Below, in pieces: positions 1-11,833 of a DNA stretch of 64,000 nucleotides. The notes below the pieces were generated by a model, which saw only the letters and a program-made list of their open reading frames with translations, was not told the origin of the DNA and did no database searches. The position numbers and the translations under genes were made by a program. The stretch is taken from NCBI RefSeq assembly GCF_003144195.1, contig NW_020290045.1, forward strand, positions 62,001 through 126,000, read 5' to 3'. This DNA is from Ceraceosorus guamensis. Taxonomy: Eukaryota; Basidiomycota; Exobasidiomycetes; Ceraceosorales; Ceraceosoraceae. Every line of letters begins with the position of its first letter. Position 1 is the stretch's first letter.

Positions 1-858
1 GCTACTGGTCTTTCTCTCGTAGTGCACCCTCGCAATCCACATGCGCCCACGGTGCACTTCAATTACCGCTATTTCGAATTGACGCATCCTCCGGTCCTGG
101 CGGATGGCTCCGTCAATCCTCGTTATGATCCTTCTGATCCCACAAAGCCATGTGCTTGGTGGTTTGGAGGCGGAACCGATTTGACGCCCATGCTGCTCTA
201 TTCGGAAGATGCGGAGCACTTCCACGAGGTGCTCAAGTCAGCTGCGGACAAGCACGAGACTGCATGCTATCCCGCATGGAAGCGTTGGTGCGATCGATAC
301 TTCTACCTGCCTCACCGGGGAGAAACGCGAGGGGTAGGAGGAATCTTTTTCGACGATCTGACACTCCCTCGAGCAACGCAAAGCGCTCGGATCTTGCTTC
401 AAGAAGGAAAACCAAACGCAGCGAATCCTTCAGAAGTCCAACTTCGACCTACACAAAAGCTGCACGATCGAGAATCCCTCTTCGCGTTGGTGCGCGAGCT
501 GGGCGACGCTTTCTTGCCGGCTTACTTGCCCATCTTGCAAAGGAGGACAAGGATGGCTACCTCGCCAGAGGCGGAGAGATGGCAACGTCTTAGACGAGGA
601 AGATACGTGGAGTTCAACCTCCTGTACGACCGTGGCACCAAATTTGGATTGCAGACTCCAGGTGCTAGGATCGAGAGCATTCTCATGAGTCTGCCGCTCG
701 AAGCTAGGTGGGAGTACGTGGAGAGGCACAGTGGTGTAGGACAGACTGGTAGTGAGCAGGAAGAGGAAAGCGCTACTCTCTCTACGGAACAGAAGGAGCA
801 GAGCAGGCGCGAAAGGGAGACCATGAAGGTGCTAAGGAAACCGCAGGACTGGGCATAG
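1..858 (+). CDS. HEM13: Coproporphyrinogen III oxidase, 3' part (5' end outside window)
   Basis: Oxygen-dependent coproporphyrinogen III oxidase decarboxylates two propionates of coproporphyrinogen III to give protoporphyrinogen IX in haem synthesis. The frame is open from base 1 without a start, so the first roughly 90-110 residues lie off the window. Visible family signatures are [18 protein letters not shown], then [11 protein letters not shown] (substrate-binding core), [35 protein letters not shown] and the usual C-terminal end RKPQDWA before the stop at 856-858. No intron is needed in this part. An extra Glu/Gln/Ser-rich stretch of about 25 residues sits just before the C-terminal motif and looks like a lineage-specific loop. 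The gene runs towards the minus-strand gene at 1338 (tail to tail). It has no obvious link to the siderophore cluster beyond the shared theme of iron. Identity is near certain; only the N-terminus is unseen. Confidence 0.95.
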   Translation, partial: ATGLSLVVHPRNPHAPTVHFNYRYFELTHPPVLADGSVNPRYDPSDPTKPCAWWFGGGTDLTPMLLYSEDAEHFHEVLKSAADKHETACYPAWKRWCDRYFYLPHRGETRGVGGIFFDDLTLPRATQSARILLQEGKPNAANPSEVQLRPTQKLHDRESLFALVRELGDAFLPAYLPILQRRTRMATSPEAERWQRLRRGRYVEFNLLYDRGTKFGLQTPGARIESILMSLPLEARWEYVERHSGVGQTGSEQEEESATLSTEQKEQSRRERETMKVLRKPQDWA

Positions 859-1337
859 ACTTCTGAGCTTCGTTCATGCAGGAAGCCAGGCAATGCAAAG
901 AATGACGATCTCCTGTGGCTCAAAGCCAAAGACACGATGGCAGCACAAGCGAAAAAGCACCGAGTGATAAAGATGATGATGCATTTCGGTCCAGCATTTG
1001 GATAGTATCTGAAATGGTATGGCAGAGCTGGTTACGAGCGCGGTGGCTTGAATGAGCGTGTTTTGGAGCAAAAGAAAGTGTGTGCCTTGCGCACCTGCGC
1101 GGTAGCGCTGTCAACGAAAAGATGCAAGAGTAGACAAGGGGCAGAAATCGAGACAGAAAGTGGACAAAGATGCAAAAGAGAAAGGAAAAGGCGTTTGTTA
1201 TGCGTTGCGCAATACTCGGAAGAGTGGCAGAGCTCGCGCACGAAGGAGCGAGACAAGGTGCGCAAAGAATCCGAGTAGGAGAGATGGTCGTCGTGCGCCA
1301 GGACGCCGCAGGCGTTTTGCAGCGCGACGACAACACC
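859..1337. other. Convergent 3' intergenic region
   Basis: About 480 bases between the stop codons of HEM13 and the serine-rich gene. Short open frames occur on both strands but none has a start, length or composition that supports a gene. It probably holds the two 3' UTRs. Confidence 0.6.
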
Positions 1338-4300
1338 TCAAAAACTTCCTACGATTACAGTGACTGCTGCTGCAGAGCCGTAGATGACGACGAGGGTCGC
1401 GACAATGGCTGCGATACGGTTGAGGAGCACGAAGCGCTCAAGACCAGCCCAGTGATCGATAGCAGCATTGACGCGCTCTCCAATGCTGCGGCTTCGTTTG
1501 TGAGTTCTGGGCTGGCCATTTGGGATAGAGCTGTAGGGCATGGTCGAGTTTGGCGGAGTACCTGAGGAGGCTGCCTGTTGAGCAGCTTCGTGTACCTGCA
1601 CACGCGTGTCCCGATCCCCCAACACAGCTCGAAGGGCTTCCACGCTGGGTGGCCGAGAGGAGGCCCTCTCGCGCGACTCTCTTACTGGCGCGAGCGCCAA
1701 CACCGTCTCAGGTTGGGGAACAGCCGTCGCCTCTCCGCTTCGCACAGGAGACCGCATCAGCGCGATCTCTGGGTTGGAGCCTAGGATGCTGGACACCGAC
1801 CGTCTGCTGCTTCGAGGGATGCTGTCCGACTGGGGCGACTCGCGCGACGAAGTATCCGCCCACGCAGACGATGCGTTGCTTCGCACCGTGGCATGGCTGC
1901 GCATCGTTCGGAGGGTGTGCGTAGTACCATTCGAAACATCTGCTGGGTGCTCGATCACTGTCGCTCCACTGCCCGAGGTTGCGACGCCAGCCTGCTCCCC
2001 GGTCGCGTCTGAGGCAGGGGTGCCTTCGCTACGCTCAGCCAAGCCCTGAGAAGGGAATATCGCACCACCAAGCCTGGAAGCGGCGTCGCGCTCCGCGGCT
2101 TCGCGCATGCTGGCTTCGTGCTGCCAGAACTCCACTTTAGCTGGCGCTCTAGTCGCAATGCGCCCTTCAGAAGAGAGCCACCAGCCACCGATCAGCCAGA
2201 GCCACGGCATGCCCAAGAAGCCGGCAAAGAAGAGCGTCTTGGATGGCACGCTAGTCAGGTCCAGCTTCGCATGTGGGCCCCCCAAAGGCAGGGGGAACTG
2301 CGAGCGTCTGCGGCGCATTCGACTGACTTGCAATGCAGCGTTGCGCATGAGGTGTTCTTGAATTACCGCGCTAGGCACAAAGATGCTCATAGGGCGGCCA
2401 TGACCTGGAGGCCCGCCCGCCGTCTGCACTGGCCTTCGCTGGCTATCTTCGACGTTGATGACCGTTCCAGCAGCAGCACTGCTGTCATGCAACAGCACGC
2501 GCGCACTGCCGCTCGAGCGCTTGCTGGCTCCAGTGGCCCAACCGAATGGGATGATTGTAGCCGTGGGAGGCAGCGAGGGTGTCGACTGGTGCCCAGCACC
2601 TCGGCGGCGGATGCCTTCTTCCTCGGGCAACGGCTGCGCCGACCGCTGCTCTTGATCTGCGTGAGCTGCGAGATATTCAGCGCGATCTTGACTGGCTTGC
2701 AGGCCGCCGTCGCCTTCCGCAAAGTCGAGCCAAGGTGATCCAGGAGTTACGGGCCTGCTCGAGTTCTCAGCCTCAGTGCGGCCGACGCGCTGATCAGCGC
2801 GACTTGCAGGAGCTGTGCTGCCCCAAAGCGGGCCGAAATGCAGGCGAGGAGTCCATCCAGAAGGGCTTGCAGCCACGCGAGGCGATTTGATGGCGTCGAG
2901 AGGAAGGGAGCCAGGTCGTTGAGGTTGTTCTCGGCTGGGCGCCGGCTCATTAGGTTCGCCCATGTCGAGATGTATCTCGTGCCCATTGGACAGGTAGCGA
3001 ATACGAGATCTGCGCTTGACGCGATTGTTGTCGCGGCTCTGAACATGAGCCGCTTCCGGCTTTGCAGCGACACCTTCAACATCTTCGAGCAGAGACGAAA
3101 ATCTAGGTGTAGAAGGAAGAATAGCCGTAGCAGGAGCAGACGCGATACCTGCTTCTCGGCCACTAGCAGAAGGCTGAGAGCGTTCGAGATGGGGAAAGAT
3201 GCCTGCAAGGTCCTCGCGCGAATGCGACCTCCTGTGGCCATAGCTGGCACGACGCTGGGCCGCGACGGCGGCCCCGTCTCTGTCGCGAGTGTCACGCTTC
3301 TCAAGCAAGGTGAGGGAGCGCATAGGTGGAGAGCGCTTTTCGCTCGTTGCTTGGGTGTCCGTACCGTGCGAGGTCAGACCAGAGCTGCTAGCGATGCTGA
3401 AGAACTTGTTGCCCCACCGAAGGTTGGCCAACGCGCCCCATCCGGATGCAGCAGAGGTGTGTGCCTTGCTTCTTGGACGCGAAGGTTGCGTGTCGGCTGC
3501 ACCTGGGACGATCGACAATGCGGAGTTGCGTTCGATATCTCCAGCGATAGTCGCTGTGCGTGCACGTGCAGGCGCTCGAGGTGTACGATCAGCATCCAAG
3601 ACAGGAGGTGAAGACACTGTGTGCTTTGTATCTGGCAAAGCGTGAGTGGGAGCAGGAGGCGTGACGTTGCAAGCGAATCCTTCTACGCTAGATGACATGC
3701 TTGGCGAGGGACGCAGACTCTGGTCATTCTGTTCTAGCACTGAGGCCGCTGGGGCTGCCAAAAGCTTCGCCCCAGCATCGCCGGGAATTTGAAGGCCGTG
3801 TGCGGGCGAGATGGCAGCCCTTTGTACAGAGACCGAGCCGTCAAGCCCGTGCGGCACGATGGCGTCCGAGGATGGAGCTTGACTAAGACCAAGCCCTATG
3901 CCAGCGCCGAACTTCGCTCCAAGACTCAGCCGCTTGTGTGCCGTCTGTCCGGACACGCTCGCGGGATGGGAAGGCTTTTCAGAGCTAGAGGCGTCCAGGA
4001 GAAGGGGGGACTGAGGCCAAGGGCCTTTGACCTCGCTCACGCGTCGCTTCACAGTTGATCGCAGCTCATGAGTGGTAACGCTGGTCGGCGCGGCTTTGGC
4101 CAGAGCGCCGTCTTCTGCATCGTCCTGACGACATCACATTGCGGTTCGGGTGCGAGCGTCAGCGCTAAGTATCGCGCGAGTCTGCAAAGGAGCGGGACTA
4201 CTCACCACGCTCATCGCTTTCTGCGCATTAATCCACTCGAGGGTTTCGCTCCGAGGCATACTTGTGGTGCGCTCACGTTCGGCCTTCGGTGCCAGATGCT

Positions 4301-6065
4301 CTTCTTCGATGACATCCCGGAACAGGCTTCCAGTCGGAGCACTGTGCCCACGGAGCATATCAACGGCGGAGAGAGGAGGCGGAGAGGAGAGCAGCGCATC
4401 GGCCAAGGAGCCTCTGCGCTTGCCGCTGACGGCCGCCGTGAGCTTGGAGAACGTGCCTGATGGTGTTCCCACTTCGCTCGCGGTAGAGCGCGTGTATTCG
4501 CTACCTCCACCAACTGTGCGTGCCGTGCCGGGCTCCGAGAACAAAGCGGAGAACGGCGTTCCGGGACTTGTCTTGGCCTCGGATGGGGGATAGGCTAGAG
4601 TTCTTGTCTGCACCTCGAGAGAAGGACCATTTTGCAATGCCATATTAGCGCTGCCTGTGTCTAGGCCGAGCGCATTTCCGCGCGGTATGGGCATGAGCGT
4701 GTCGTTGGTGTTAGTGTTCGCCGCCTCCTCCGTAGTGACAGCCGGGAAAACGCCAGTGGCTGCCGTTGCAAAACTCTCAACACTGCTTTCGCTGTTGCGG
4801 GCTCGATGGCGTCGACGCACACTTTTTGAGGTGCGCTCTGCGGTGCTGCTCGTCAAGCTCTTTGAAGCGGCGTGCTGATGATGTCTGCTCAAATGTTTTC
4901 TATAGTCGTAAGCAGGATCAGACGCTGCATTGGCAAGCACTTCCACAGACTCGTGGCTCGTTCGAGGGAGCGCAAGATCGAGCGAGGTGTTCTGTTGGCC
5001 CTTCGTGAGTGAAGGCTGAGGAAGAGTCATCAGGTCAGGCAATGCAGGCGGTTCCTCGGTGGTGGGTGTGCCTGGCATTGATCCTCCACTAACTTTGCGC
5101 CATTGATTCTGTTGAGCGCGAAGACGTTGCTGTTTGACCAGAGCGCTGATGTCCGCACCAGTCGGTAGAGCGGGAAGAGGCTCTGTGGGGGGCAACGTGG
5201 CGGGGGGATCCGGACGAGGAGACGAGGAGGACGAAAATCTGCCCGAGCGCGGCGTCGAAGGTGCCGAGCGCTGTTGGGAGTCGATCGATGTCTGGGCGTC
5301 GGCGGATCGTTTTGTAGAGCTCAGAGGTGTGATTGGCAACGCCTCGACTTCGTTAGCAGCTGGAGATATGGGGCTGAAGTGACTGACCTCCACCCCGTCT
5401 GCCCGGTCGCCAGTTGTATGCGCTCGCTTATCGCTCTTACCGCTGCGCAAGAAGAACAACGGTGCGGGAGGCCGCTTACGCTGCCTCGTCTCCCACTTGG
5501 CGGCCTCGGACATGCCACGCGCTGGAGAGGGTGCATTTGGGGAAGGTGGCGCGACTTGCACCGATATTCCATCTTGTTGGTCATCCAGAGTTGCCGACAT
5601 GCGCTCCACTGTAGCAGCGACTCTCTTCTTCAGCCTCTCGACGGGCGAGCGTGTCTGGCCCTCGAGCTGGCTAGTGAAGTCGAAGCTCAGATTGAGATCT
5701 ACTTCTTCGTCAGTGGACACTTGAGCGCTCCTTTGCGCCTCGAGAGCATTCCAACGCTGCAAACCAGCATCAACTGAAGCAGTGGGGCTTCGGGCAATGA
5801 GTTCCTCCGCCGCAATGTGGTACGTGCGCTGTGCGCTTGAGCGCTGAGATGGTGTTGCTGAAGTGGGAACCTCTCGCGGCTCCTCAGTGGCTTGCTGTTG
5901 TGCAGTAGCCTCCATCTTGGCGTCGTCGGCCGCTTCTGCACTACCTGAAAGCCAAAGCCCTGCTCCGCTACCACTGCCTGTCCCCATGCCATGTCCTGCT
6001 CCAGGTCTCAAAGTGCTCGTCTTGTGTCTCAAGGGACGCGCGGGAGCTGGGCTCGCGGACGCCAT
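1338..6065 (-). CDS. Large serine-rich protein with two hydrophobic segments near the C-terminus, function unknown
   Basis: Two-exon gene: 6065-4206 and 4124-1338, joined by an 81-base intron (GTGAGT donor, CTGAC branch, GTCAG acceptor). Phases match and give about 1548 residues. The start is the ATG at 6065, the first in-frame ATG; 15 bases further upstream the frame has only a GTG. Most of the protein is low complexity, rich in Ser, Pro, Thr and Ala with scattered SP/TP sites, so probably disordered and phosphorylated. Near residue 1250 there is a hydrophobic segment with the conserved-looking core GMPWLWLIGGWW. The last 30 residues form a second hydrophobic helix ending nine residues or fewer from the C-terminus. 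This suggests a membrane protein with a very large cytosolic N-terminal region. I do not recognise a named family; many fungi have serine-rich proteins with a similar C-terminal aromatic membrane motif. Function unassigned. Confidence 0.75.
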
Positions 6066-6214
6066 TGCGCCGTCCACTCGCGCCTCTTGAGAGGGCTTTG
6101 CTCTAAAGTGACTGGTTCCAGGTCGACTGTAAGCTAAAGCAGATGTCTACGGCACGATTGGAGGTTGTGAGGCTCGTGTCGATCAGAGGCGAGGAGGAGA
6201 ATGAAGTTGCGGGC

Positions 6215-6229
6215 GGGGGGGGGGGGGGG
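6215..6229. repeat. Homopolymer G15 tract
   Basis: Fifteen consecutive G residues, 150 bases upstream of the ATG at 6065 of the minus-strand gene, so a C15 run in its leader or promoter. Such tracts are unstable and prone to sequencing length error. Confidence 0.85.
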
Positions 6230-7522
6230 CGAGGTCGTCAAAATCGTGATGATCGGACTAGGTATCAACGGCGCATGGAGGGTGCTTGATCTTCGAGAAA
6301 TGACTGTGGGGACGAAGGAAGGGCCAAGACGCTTGCAGAAATGTTAGAATGAGGGAGAGAAAAGAGACGGACGTAAGGATGAAGGTGAATGGAGTAGACG
6401 AGGGCCGAATCACACTCCATAGAGACGAAAGGAGAGGGAAAGGTGAAACCGAGCGGAGAGACGTATGACGGTCGGGGCGAAAGCGGTGACGGCAAAGGAG
6501 AAAGGGGCGTACAGATCTCTCCAGCGGCCATGTGTGAGGACGTTACAGCAGGTAGGGTAGGGTAGAGGAGCCCGCTAAGCCGGACCAGGGGCTCATCCCG
6601 CTGGGTCTGACCGTCGGTTAAGCTGGCATGGTCAACAAGCGGACCACACACAGAAATCTGTCTGTCTGTTTGGGCACCCATCCTGCTGTAAGCCCTAAGG
6701 GTGCAGCTGCTCAGCAATGGCTTTGGTGTGCCCCTCGGCGTATCAGGGGAGCAGGTGCGCGCCGGAGACCCTGTTGTGCCTAGACAACGAAGGAGCTCGC
6801 AGCCCTTTGGGCAGTCCGAGCGTGCGACAGACGGCCGTGCGCACAGATGGACCGTTGACGTCCATAGCGAAAGCCATGCTGCATGAGTGCGGGCTACATT
6901 GCGCGTCCCTATCACAAATGAGGTCCCAAATGACACTATATTGAACCTTGTCAGACTAGAAGGGTGCCATGATGTTGAGACGTTGCAACTGTCGGGCAGG
7001 CGCAAGGAAAATAGGAATAAAAGAACAGGCTAGGAGCGATACGTGCAGGACGCCCGATCCGCTCGAACGGCAATCAAGTCCTAGCAGGTCTCTGCATCCT
7101 GAGCGCCCAAGATCTGGAGCATGTGGTGGGGTGAAGCTCGCTTGGCCTGTGACTGTTGGTGGTAGCGCGACTCAACGACGCAGCTGCTGGCGAGGAATGC
7201 GCAGCGCGTGCCTCGTGAAATGACATGGCGCGCGTCTGCTGCAGCACGCCGTGCTGCTGCGAGTTGCGCGCGCCGCCTCATGTGCGACGTACATCAATCA
7301 CCAATCACGAATGAGTCAAGAGTGAATCAAGAATCTCTTGCCGGCTGAGTGAATGAGCAGCAGCATCTCCACACTCACTCTCTAACGTACTCGCTGCCTT
7401 CACGAGCCTTGAGCCAATGAGTCTGCCCTACCGAGTTGGAGCGACTGCTCGCTGACTTTGAACACTCACACTACTCCAGACTCACGACTCTCAGAACAGT
7501 TGGTCTTCGCTCGTGGTGGATG

Positions 7523-7530
7523 TCACGTGA
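7523..7530. promoter_or_regulatory. TCACGTGA palindrome (bHLH E-box)
   Basis: Perfect 8-base palindrome containing CACGTG, the core bound by Cbf1/Ino2-type bHLH factors. The same octamer recurs upstream of YIP1 (47026) and between aminopeptidase P and lipin (51829). Function is inferred from the motif only. Confidence 0.35.
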
Positions 7531-8073
7531 TCACACGGATCGGCGACCTGGTAATGAAAATCTTGAATTCTTGATTGTAAAATTCAGGTCAACTTGAACA
7601 TGGCGAAATTGTACAAGCCATGTCGCGACGAATACTACTATTCTTGATTAGGAAGTTCCACGACCGACACACGCCTTGATTGGTTCCAAAATTTGGCACT
7701 CATGACTGTTGTAACTCAAGAAGCCAAATTCATTCAGATCGACAGCTCGCACCGGTTGAGCTTGCGCTTTCCCACTCCACGCTCAAGCACTCAAGACTCA
7801 ATATGCAAGACTCATCAGTGCCCACGGCTCCATTTCAGGCTCACTCGCTCCAGCAACACGGCTCTTGACCAAATTTGGACTGTCCGGGGCTGCGTATGTG
7901 ACTTTCTGACACCGATGAGTAGACCAGGCATGAAAGCACCATTGTCATTGGTGTATTCACAGGTCCATACACGAAGAAGCAATGAGGACATTCTTGAGCT
8001 TCAGCGCAGCGCAGACCACTAAGCGGAGTGACGACAGGGAGCGGAGTTGCACTCTTGGGATAGAAGGGCCGAA

Positions 8074-11000
8074 CTATCGACGAGCGCGTTTGCTGGGTGC
8101 TGTGGAGGAGGGTGCTCGGCGAGTTCGCTTGAAGCCGCCAAACGTCACCGAGTCCCCATCCGAGTCATCACCGCCTCGTCTTTGATGGGATTTTGAAGGA
8201 GCAGCCGAACGAGACGAAGCTAATCCACCTTGCGGACGCATAGAAGCGTTCGAGCCGTCTGCGCCGTCAAGCTCCCAGTCATCGTCCAGTCGCAAGTCGG
8301 GTTCTGGGCTAGCAGCATCTTCATCCGCTCCTGGCGATTCGCCGATGTCTTCTAAGTCCTCTTTATCCTCGTAGAGCGCCGCTAGAGCTTTATTGCGGCG
8401 GCCTCGAGATGGCATGTCTGAGACTTGTTTAGGTCTGCTCGACGCTGCTGCGTGGCGCCGCGATCCGATAGGCCTCGCTTCCTCTTCTTCCTCGGATTCA
8501 GAAGGGTCCGCAAACAGGCTTTTCTTTTTTGTTCTTGGCCGCGCTGAAGCTCCCGTGGTAGCTGCGAACATGCCAGCCTCTGGAGTGGCAGTAACCGCGA
8601 GATCTTGTGCCGTGTCATGACGACGTGTCGCACTCGCGTTGCGCACATCTGGTGAATTAAAAGGATAGCAACCCTTGTCAGGGCGTCAGATTGACCAGAT
8701 ATAGTCTGCCAACCTACTCACCAGGATCACCAAACATCTCTCCGGGACCACTGGCGGTTTCTAGGGCGATCGGCACGCGTTTGGGCCGTTCCGTCTGGAG
8801 TCAGACGAAGGCGCGTCAGTTCCAAGATCACATTGGCCAAAAAGAAGCACAGCCTCTTACCTGCTTGAACTTTTTGAAGTTCGGTCTGCCATCAATTGTA
8901 GTGGAAGCAGGTCTCTGTTCCCTCCTTTTGATGAGAGGTACAAAGTCAACCGCTACGAAGTTGCCATGAGAAACGGAGAACAAGTCGTCAAGCTCTTCCG
9001 CTCGAGCAAGCTTGAAAGCTTCGAACATCTGGTCGTCGGCTTCCTCTTGATTGACAAAGTGTGTGGTGGCAAGCGATCCACCGGCATACTGAGGTCTAGC
9101 AATGCGAAGCTTGTTGAATTCTTGATCAAATTTGTCGAACTTCGTGCGACTGCCAGTTGAAAGGGCTTGCAAGAAGACCTCGTCGCGGTCAGGTTTTTGG
9201 CCGGGAGCGATGCCCGCTTTGCCACCTTTCTCGCGAATGAAGAAGGACTGGGCATCCGAAGCTGACGTGCCACGGGCCTCGCTCGAAGCACCGACCCTTG
9301 CACGCTCTACGTCGTTCGTTGGCCGCTTGCGCCTCTGCGCATCGTTGGATGCACCCCAATCTTGTGAGTCACTTGACACTACTACCGCATCCTGCAGTGA
9401 CTCCACTGCGCATTGGAAAGAGGAGTCAGGCGGGCGCGATCTTCTTCTCCGTGCCGGCTCAGCGTCTTGCGTCTGTGGAGACTGAGAGAATGCCGATTGA
9501 TCTGCCTGTTGCGTATCGGCCTCCCGAAGCCGCAGATCCTGCTGTTCTGTCTCTCTTGCATCAGTCTCGTTCAAATGCATCCGGAAGCGTTTACTCTTGA
9601 GCTCTCCTTGTGTGTTCGCAGCGAGCGATCCACTAGCAAAAGATCCACCATTATCCGCAGCGCCTACTGAAGCGCCCATCGGAGCGCCCTTGGATCCACC
9701 GAACGCCATATCCCACACGTCCGAAGTTCGTGCCGTGGCCGCACGCCGCTTCAGACGCGAGGAGGGTCCAGCGATCGCTAGAGGCTCCGTGGACTGAGCC
9801 GGAGCGGTAGCTTCAGCGCCCGCATGCGAGACCGCTGCCTTGCTTTGAGTGGCGTTGACCCGCCTTGCCCCGGTACTGGAGTTCAAAAGATCGTCGAGAG
9901 CACTTGAGGCGCTCAAGCCTTGACCTGCCCGCCGTTTTAGAGGCTGTTGATTCCACAGGAACGTAGACCGTGAGTGAGCGAGAAGGACTCTGAGGCAGGC
10001 TCTGGGACTGCGATACGCACTCGTTTCGTTGTGTTAGCGGGGGCAAGAGCTTCTGATTGCAGCGGCTCTAGCGGAGGATTCTTCGCTAAAGTTTGAGAAG
10101 CCTTGGCGACTTCTACACCTGTCGTCCCGACGGAATAGAAGTGAGCGAAGACTGAAACTTCCATCGCATCTGTAGACGCAACTCACTCTCTGATTCGGCC
10201 TCAGTCTCCAATTGGGGTTCTGGCGCAGGGGCTTGAGTAGCGGGCTCATCAGTTCGAGGGACGGACTCGAGCTGTGATGCACTTTCTAGCGGATCGAGAG
10301 GTGGTCGAAAAAGGATCTGCTTGACGCTACTTCGCAAGATGGTCCGAGTCACACACGTAGCACCATCCAGGGGCATTGCTATGCGCAAGCTGTGTGAAGG
10401 TGGAGAGGCCTATCAGCAAAGAGGAAGCAGGCGTCAGTGCAAGCCCACTTGCCTTAGCGCGACACGCCTTAGGCGAAGGAACCACTCAGTGCCGCCGACT
10501 GCGGCCGTTCCCTCGACTAGAATGACGAGCCCGGATTCGTGCGTGATCCAAGTGCTCTGGCTCTTGACCGCCTCAAGATGGGTTTGAGCCGTTTGCGCGT
10601 AATCCGAAATCAATCGTGTCAAAGCCCTGTCTGAAGTGAAATCTGGAGTGTCCGGCTCGATCACGCTTGTCTTCGCACCCACGCGCTCGGCGAGCAAGCT
10701 TTGATGAGGGGTTTCTCCTGTACCCGTGCGGACGAACAAAAGACTGACACCTTGCAGTAAGTGTGGCCTGCGATGGTCCGCCACCAGAACTGTGCTGTGA
10801 TCTGCGTCATCTCCCAAGGCGTCAGGTTGAATGAGGTCATCTCCTAAGGGTGGCTGAAAGTCGTATGGATCGAGCTCATTGAATTCTCGCTCGAGCGACT
10901 CTTCGTCTAATCTAGGCAGCGATGCTGTACCCAAGAATTTTTGAAGGAACGAAGAAGTCACGATGGACATCGCTGTCGCGAGCGCCGTGAGTACATTGAG

Positions 11001-11833
11001 AGTCAAGCCCGCTTTCTCTATCATGTAGAAATTGCAGCCTGGCAGAATGTTCTTGCCGGCCGCGAGATGTATGCCTAGCAGCGGTCAGGTAATGTTAGCA
11101 CTGATAGAGGGGCTGTTGGGGTCAAGAGCATTTGAGGCAAGGTCACGCGATGCAGCTCACCAGTCGCTGCACACATCGGGACCCATTCGGGCTCGATCTT
11201 TCCATCGCGAGGGATGCTGAACGCGAATGGCGCCCACCTGAGACTGCAAAAGTGTTCAATACAACATCAGGAGCGAGTTGAAGTGAATTTGAGCATGCAC
11301 GGGCACAATCCTCGCCTTGGGCAACCCTCCGCTTTTGCACGGAGCTTGCGCTATCCCCACAGAACACTCCCACTCACCTCAAAGGAAGCTTGCTGGCAAA
11401 TATGATCAGGTCTCCATCTTCCAGGCTTCTCCTTCCTCCTGCGTTGATGAGAATGCCGACGTAACCATCCAAATTCGCTTCCCATTTATGCACTTCCTTC
11501 GCAGGCACTATCTTGACACCTTTTTTGCCAGCAGTGATCTCTACTGACGGTCTGCTGTGCACGTCGGCTACATCGTTAATGTTGAAGGCCCCTGTCTTGA
11601 GATAGCCTCCTTCCTGGGAGATGAGCTTCGACTTGATGACTATGTCAGCCGGTTCCTTGCGACCGAAGATGTACTTAGCGTTCGGCTTGATGAGCTTCGA
11701 GAACGGCTTCGCTATGGAGGATCAAGGTTCAAGGTTTGCAAATCGGTCAATATGCTATAGTAAGAGAAGCCAAAACCCAAGCAAGCTACGCACTGCCATC
11801 TCCGTCGAAGCATCCCTCAATGAGCCACACCAT
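8074..11833 (-). CDS. NBS1: NBS1/nibrin-like subunit of the Mre11-Rad50-Nbs1 complex
   Basis: Scaffold of the MRN complex that senses DNA double-strand breaks in the nucleus and recruits ATM/Tel1. Nine exons fit with correct phases: 11833-11794, 11711-11378, 11243-11161, 11074-10453, 10389-10187, 10118-10021, 9943-8861, 8794-8722, 8648-8074, giving 1036 residues. The N-terminus is an FHA-type domain (about residues 14-125: YIFGRKE, then HSRPSVEI and NAGGRRSLEDGD). A BRCT-like region follows in exon 4, then a long disordered middle. The decisive feature is DGRPNFKKFKQ ending at residue 821, which matches the Mre11-binding motif of nibrin. An acidic then basic tail follows. Six SQ/TQ sites cluster in exon 7, as expected for an ATM/Tel1 target. 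The FHA SRxH motif reads SRPS, lacking the usual His. Intron 4 appears to use a GC donor (AAG then GCAAGT). Divergent from the paraoxonase-like gene. Confidence 0.85.

Larger units (their letters stand above)
6066..8073. other. Gene-free region upstream of the serine-rich gene, downstream of NBS1
   Basis: About 2 kb. The first part is presumably the promoter and 5' leader of the serine-rich gene. It contains a run of 15 G at 6215-6229 (a C run in that gene's transcript). The half from about 7300 to 7700 is AT-richer, with several copies of the TTCTTGA/TCAAGAA and TCACGA type motifs and one perfect TCACGTGA at 7523-7530. A minus-strand open frame at 6265-7005 has no protein-like features. Confidence 0.6.

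Noticed and set aside
6265-7005. Minus-strand 246-codon frame upstream of the serine-rich gene
   Set aside because: No domain, odd composition (repeated Pro/Ser/Leu from CT-rich DNA); best seen as leader or promoter sequence.
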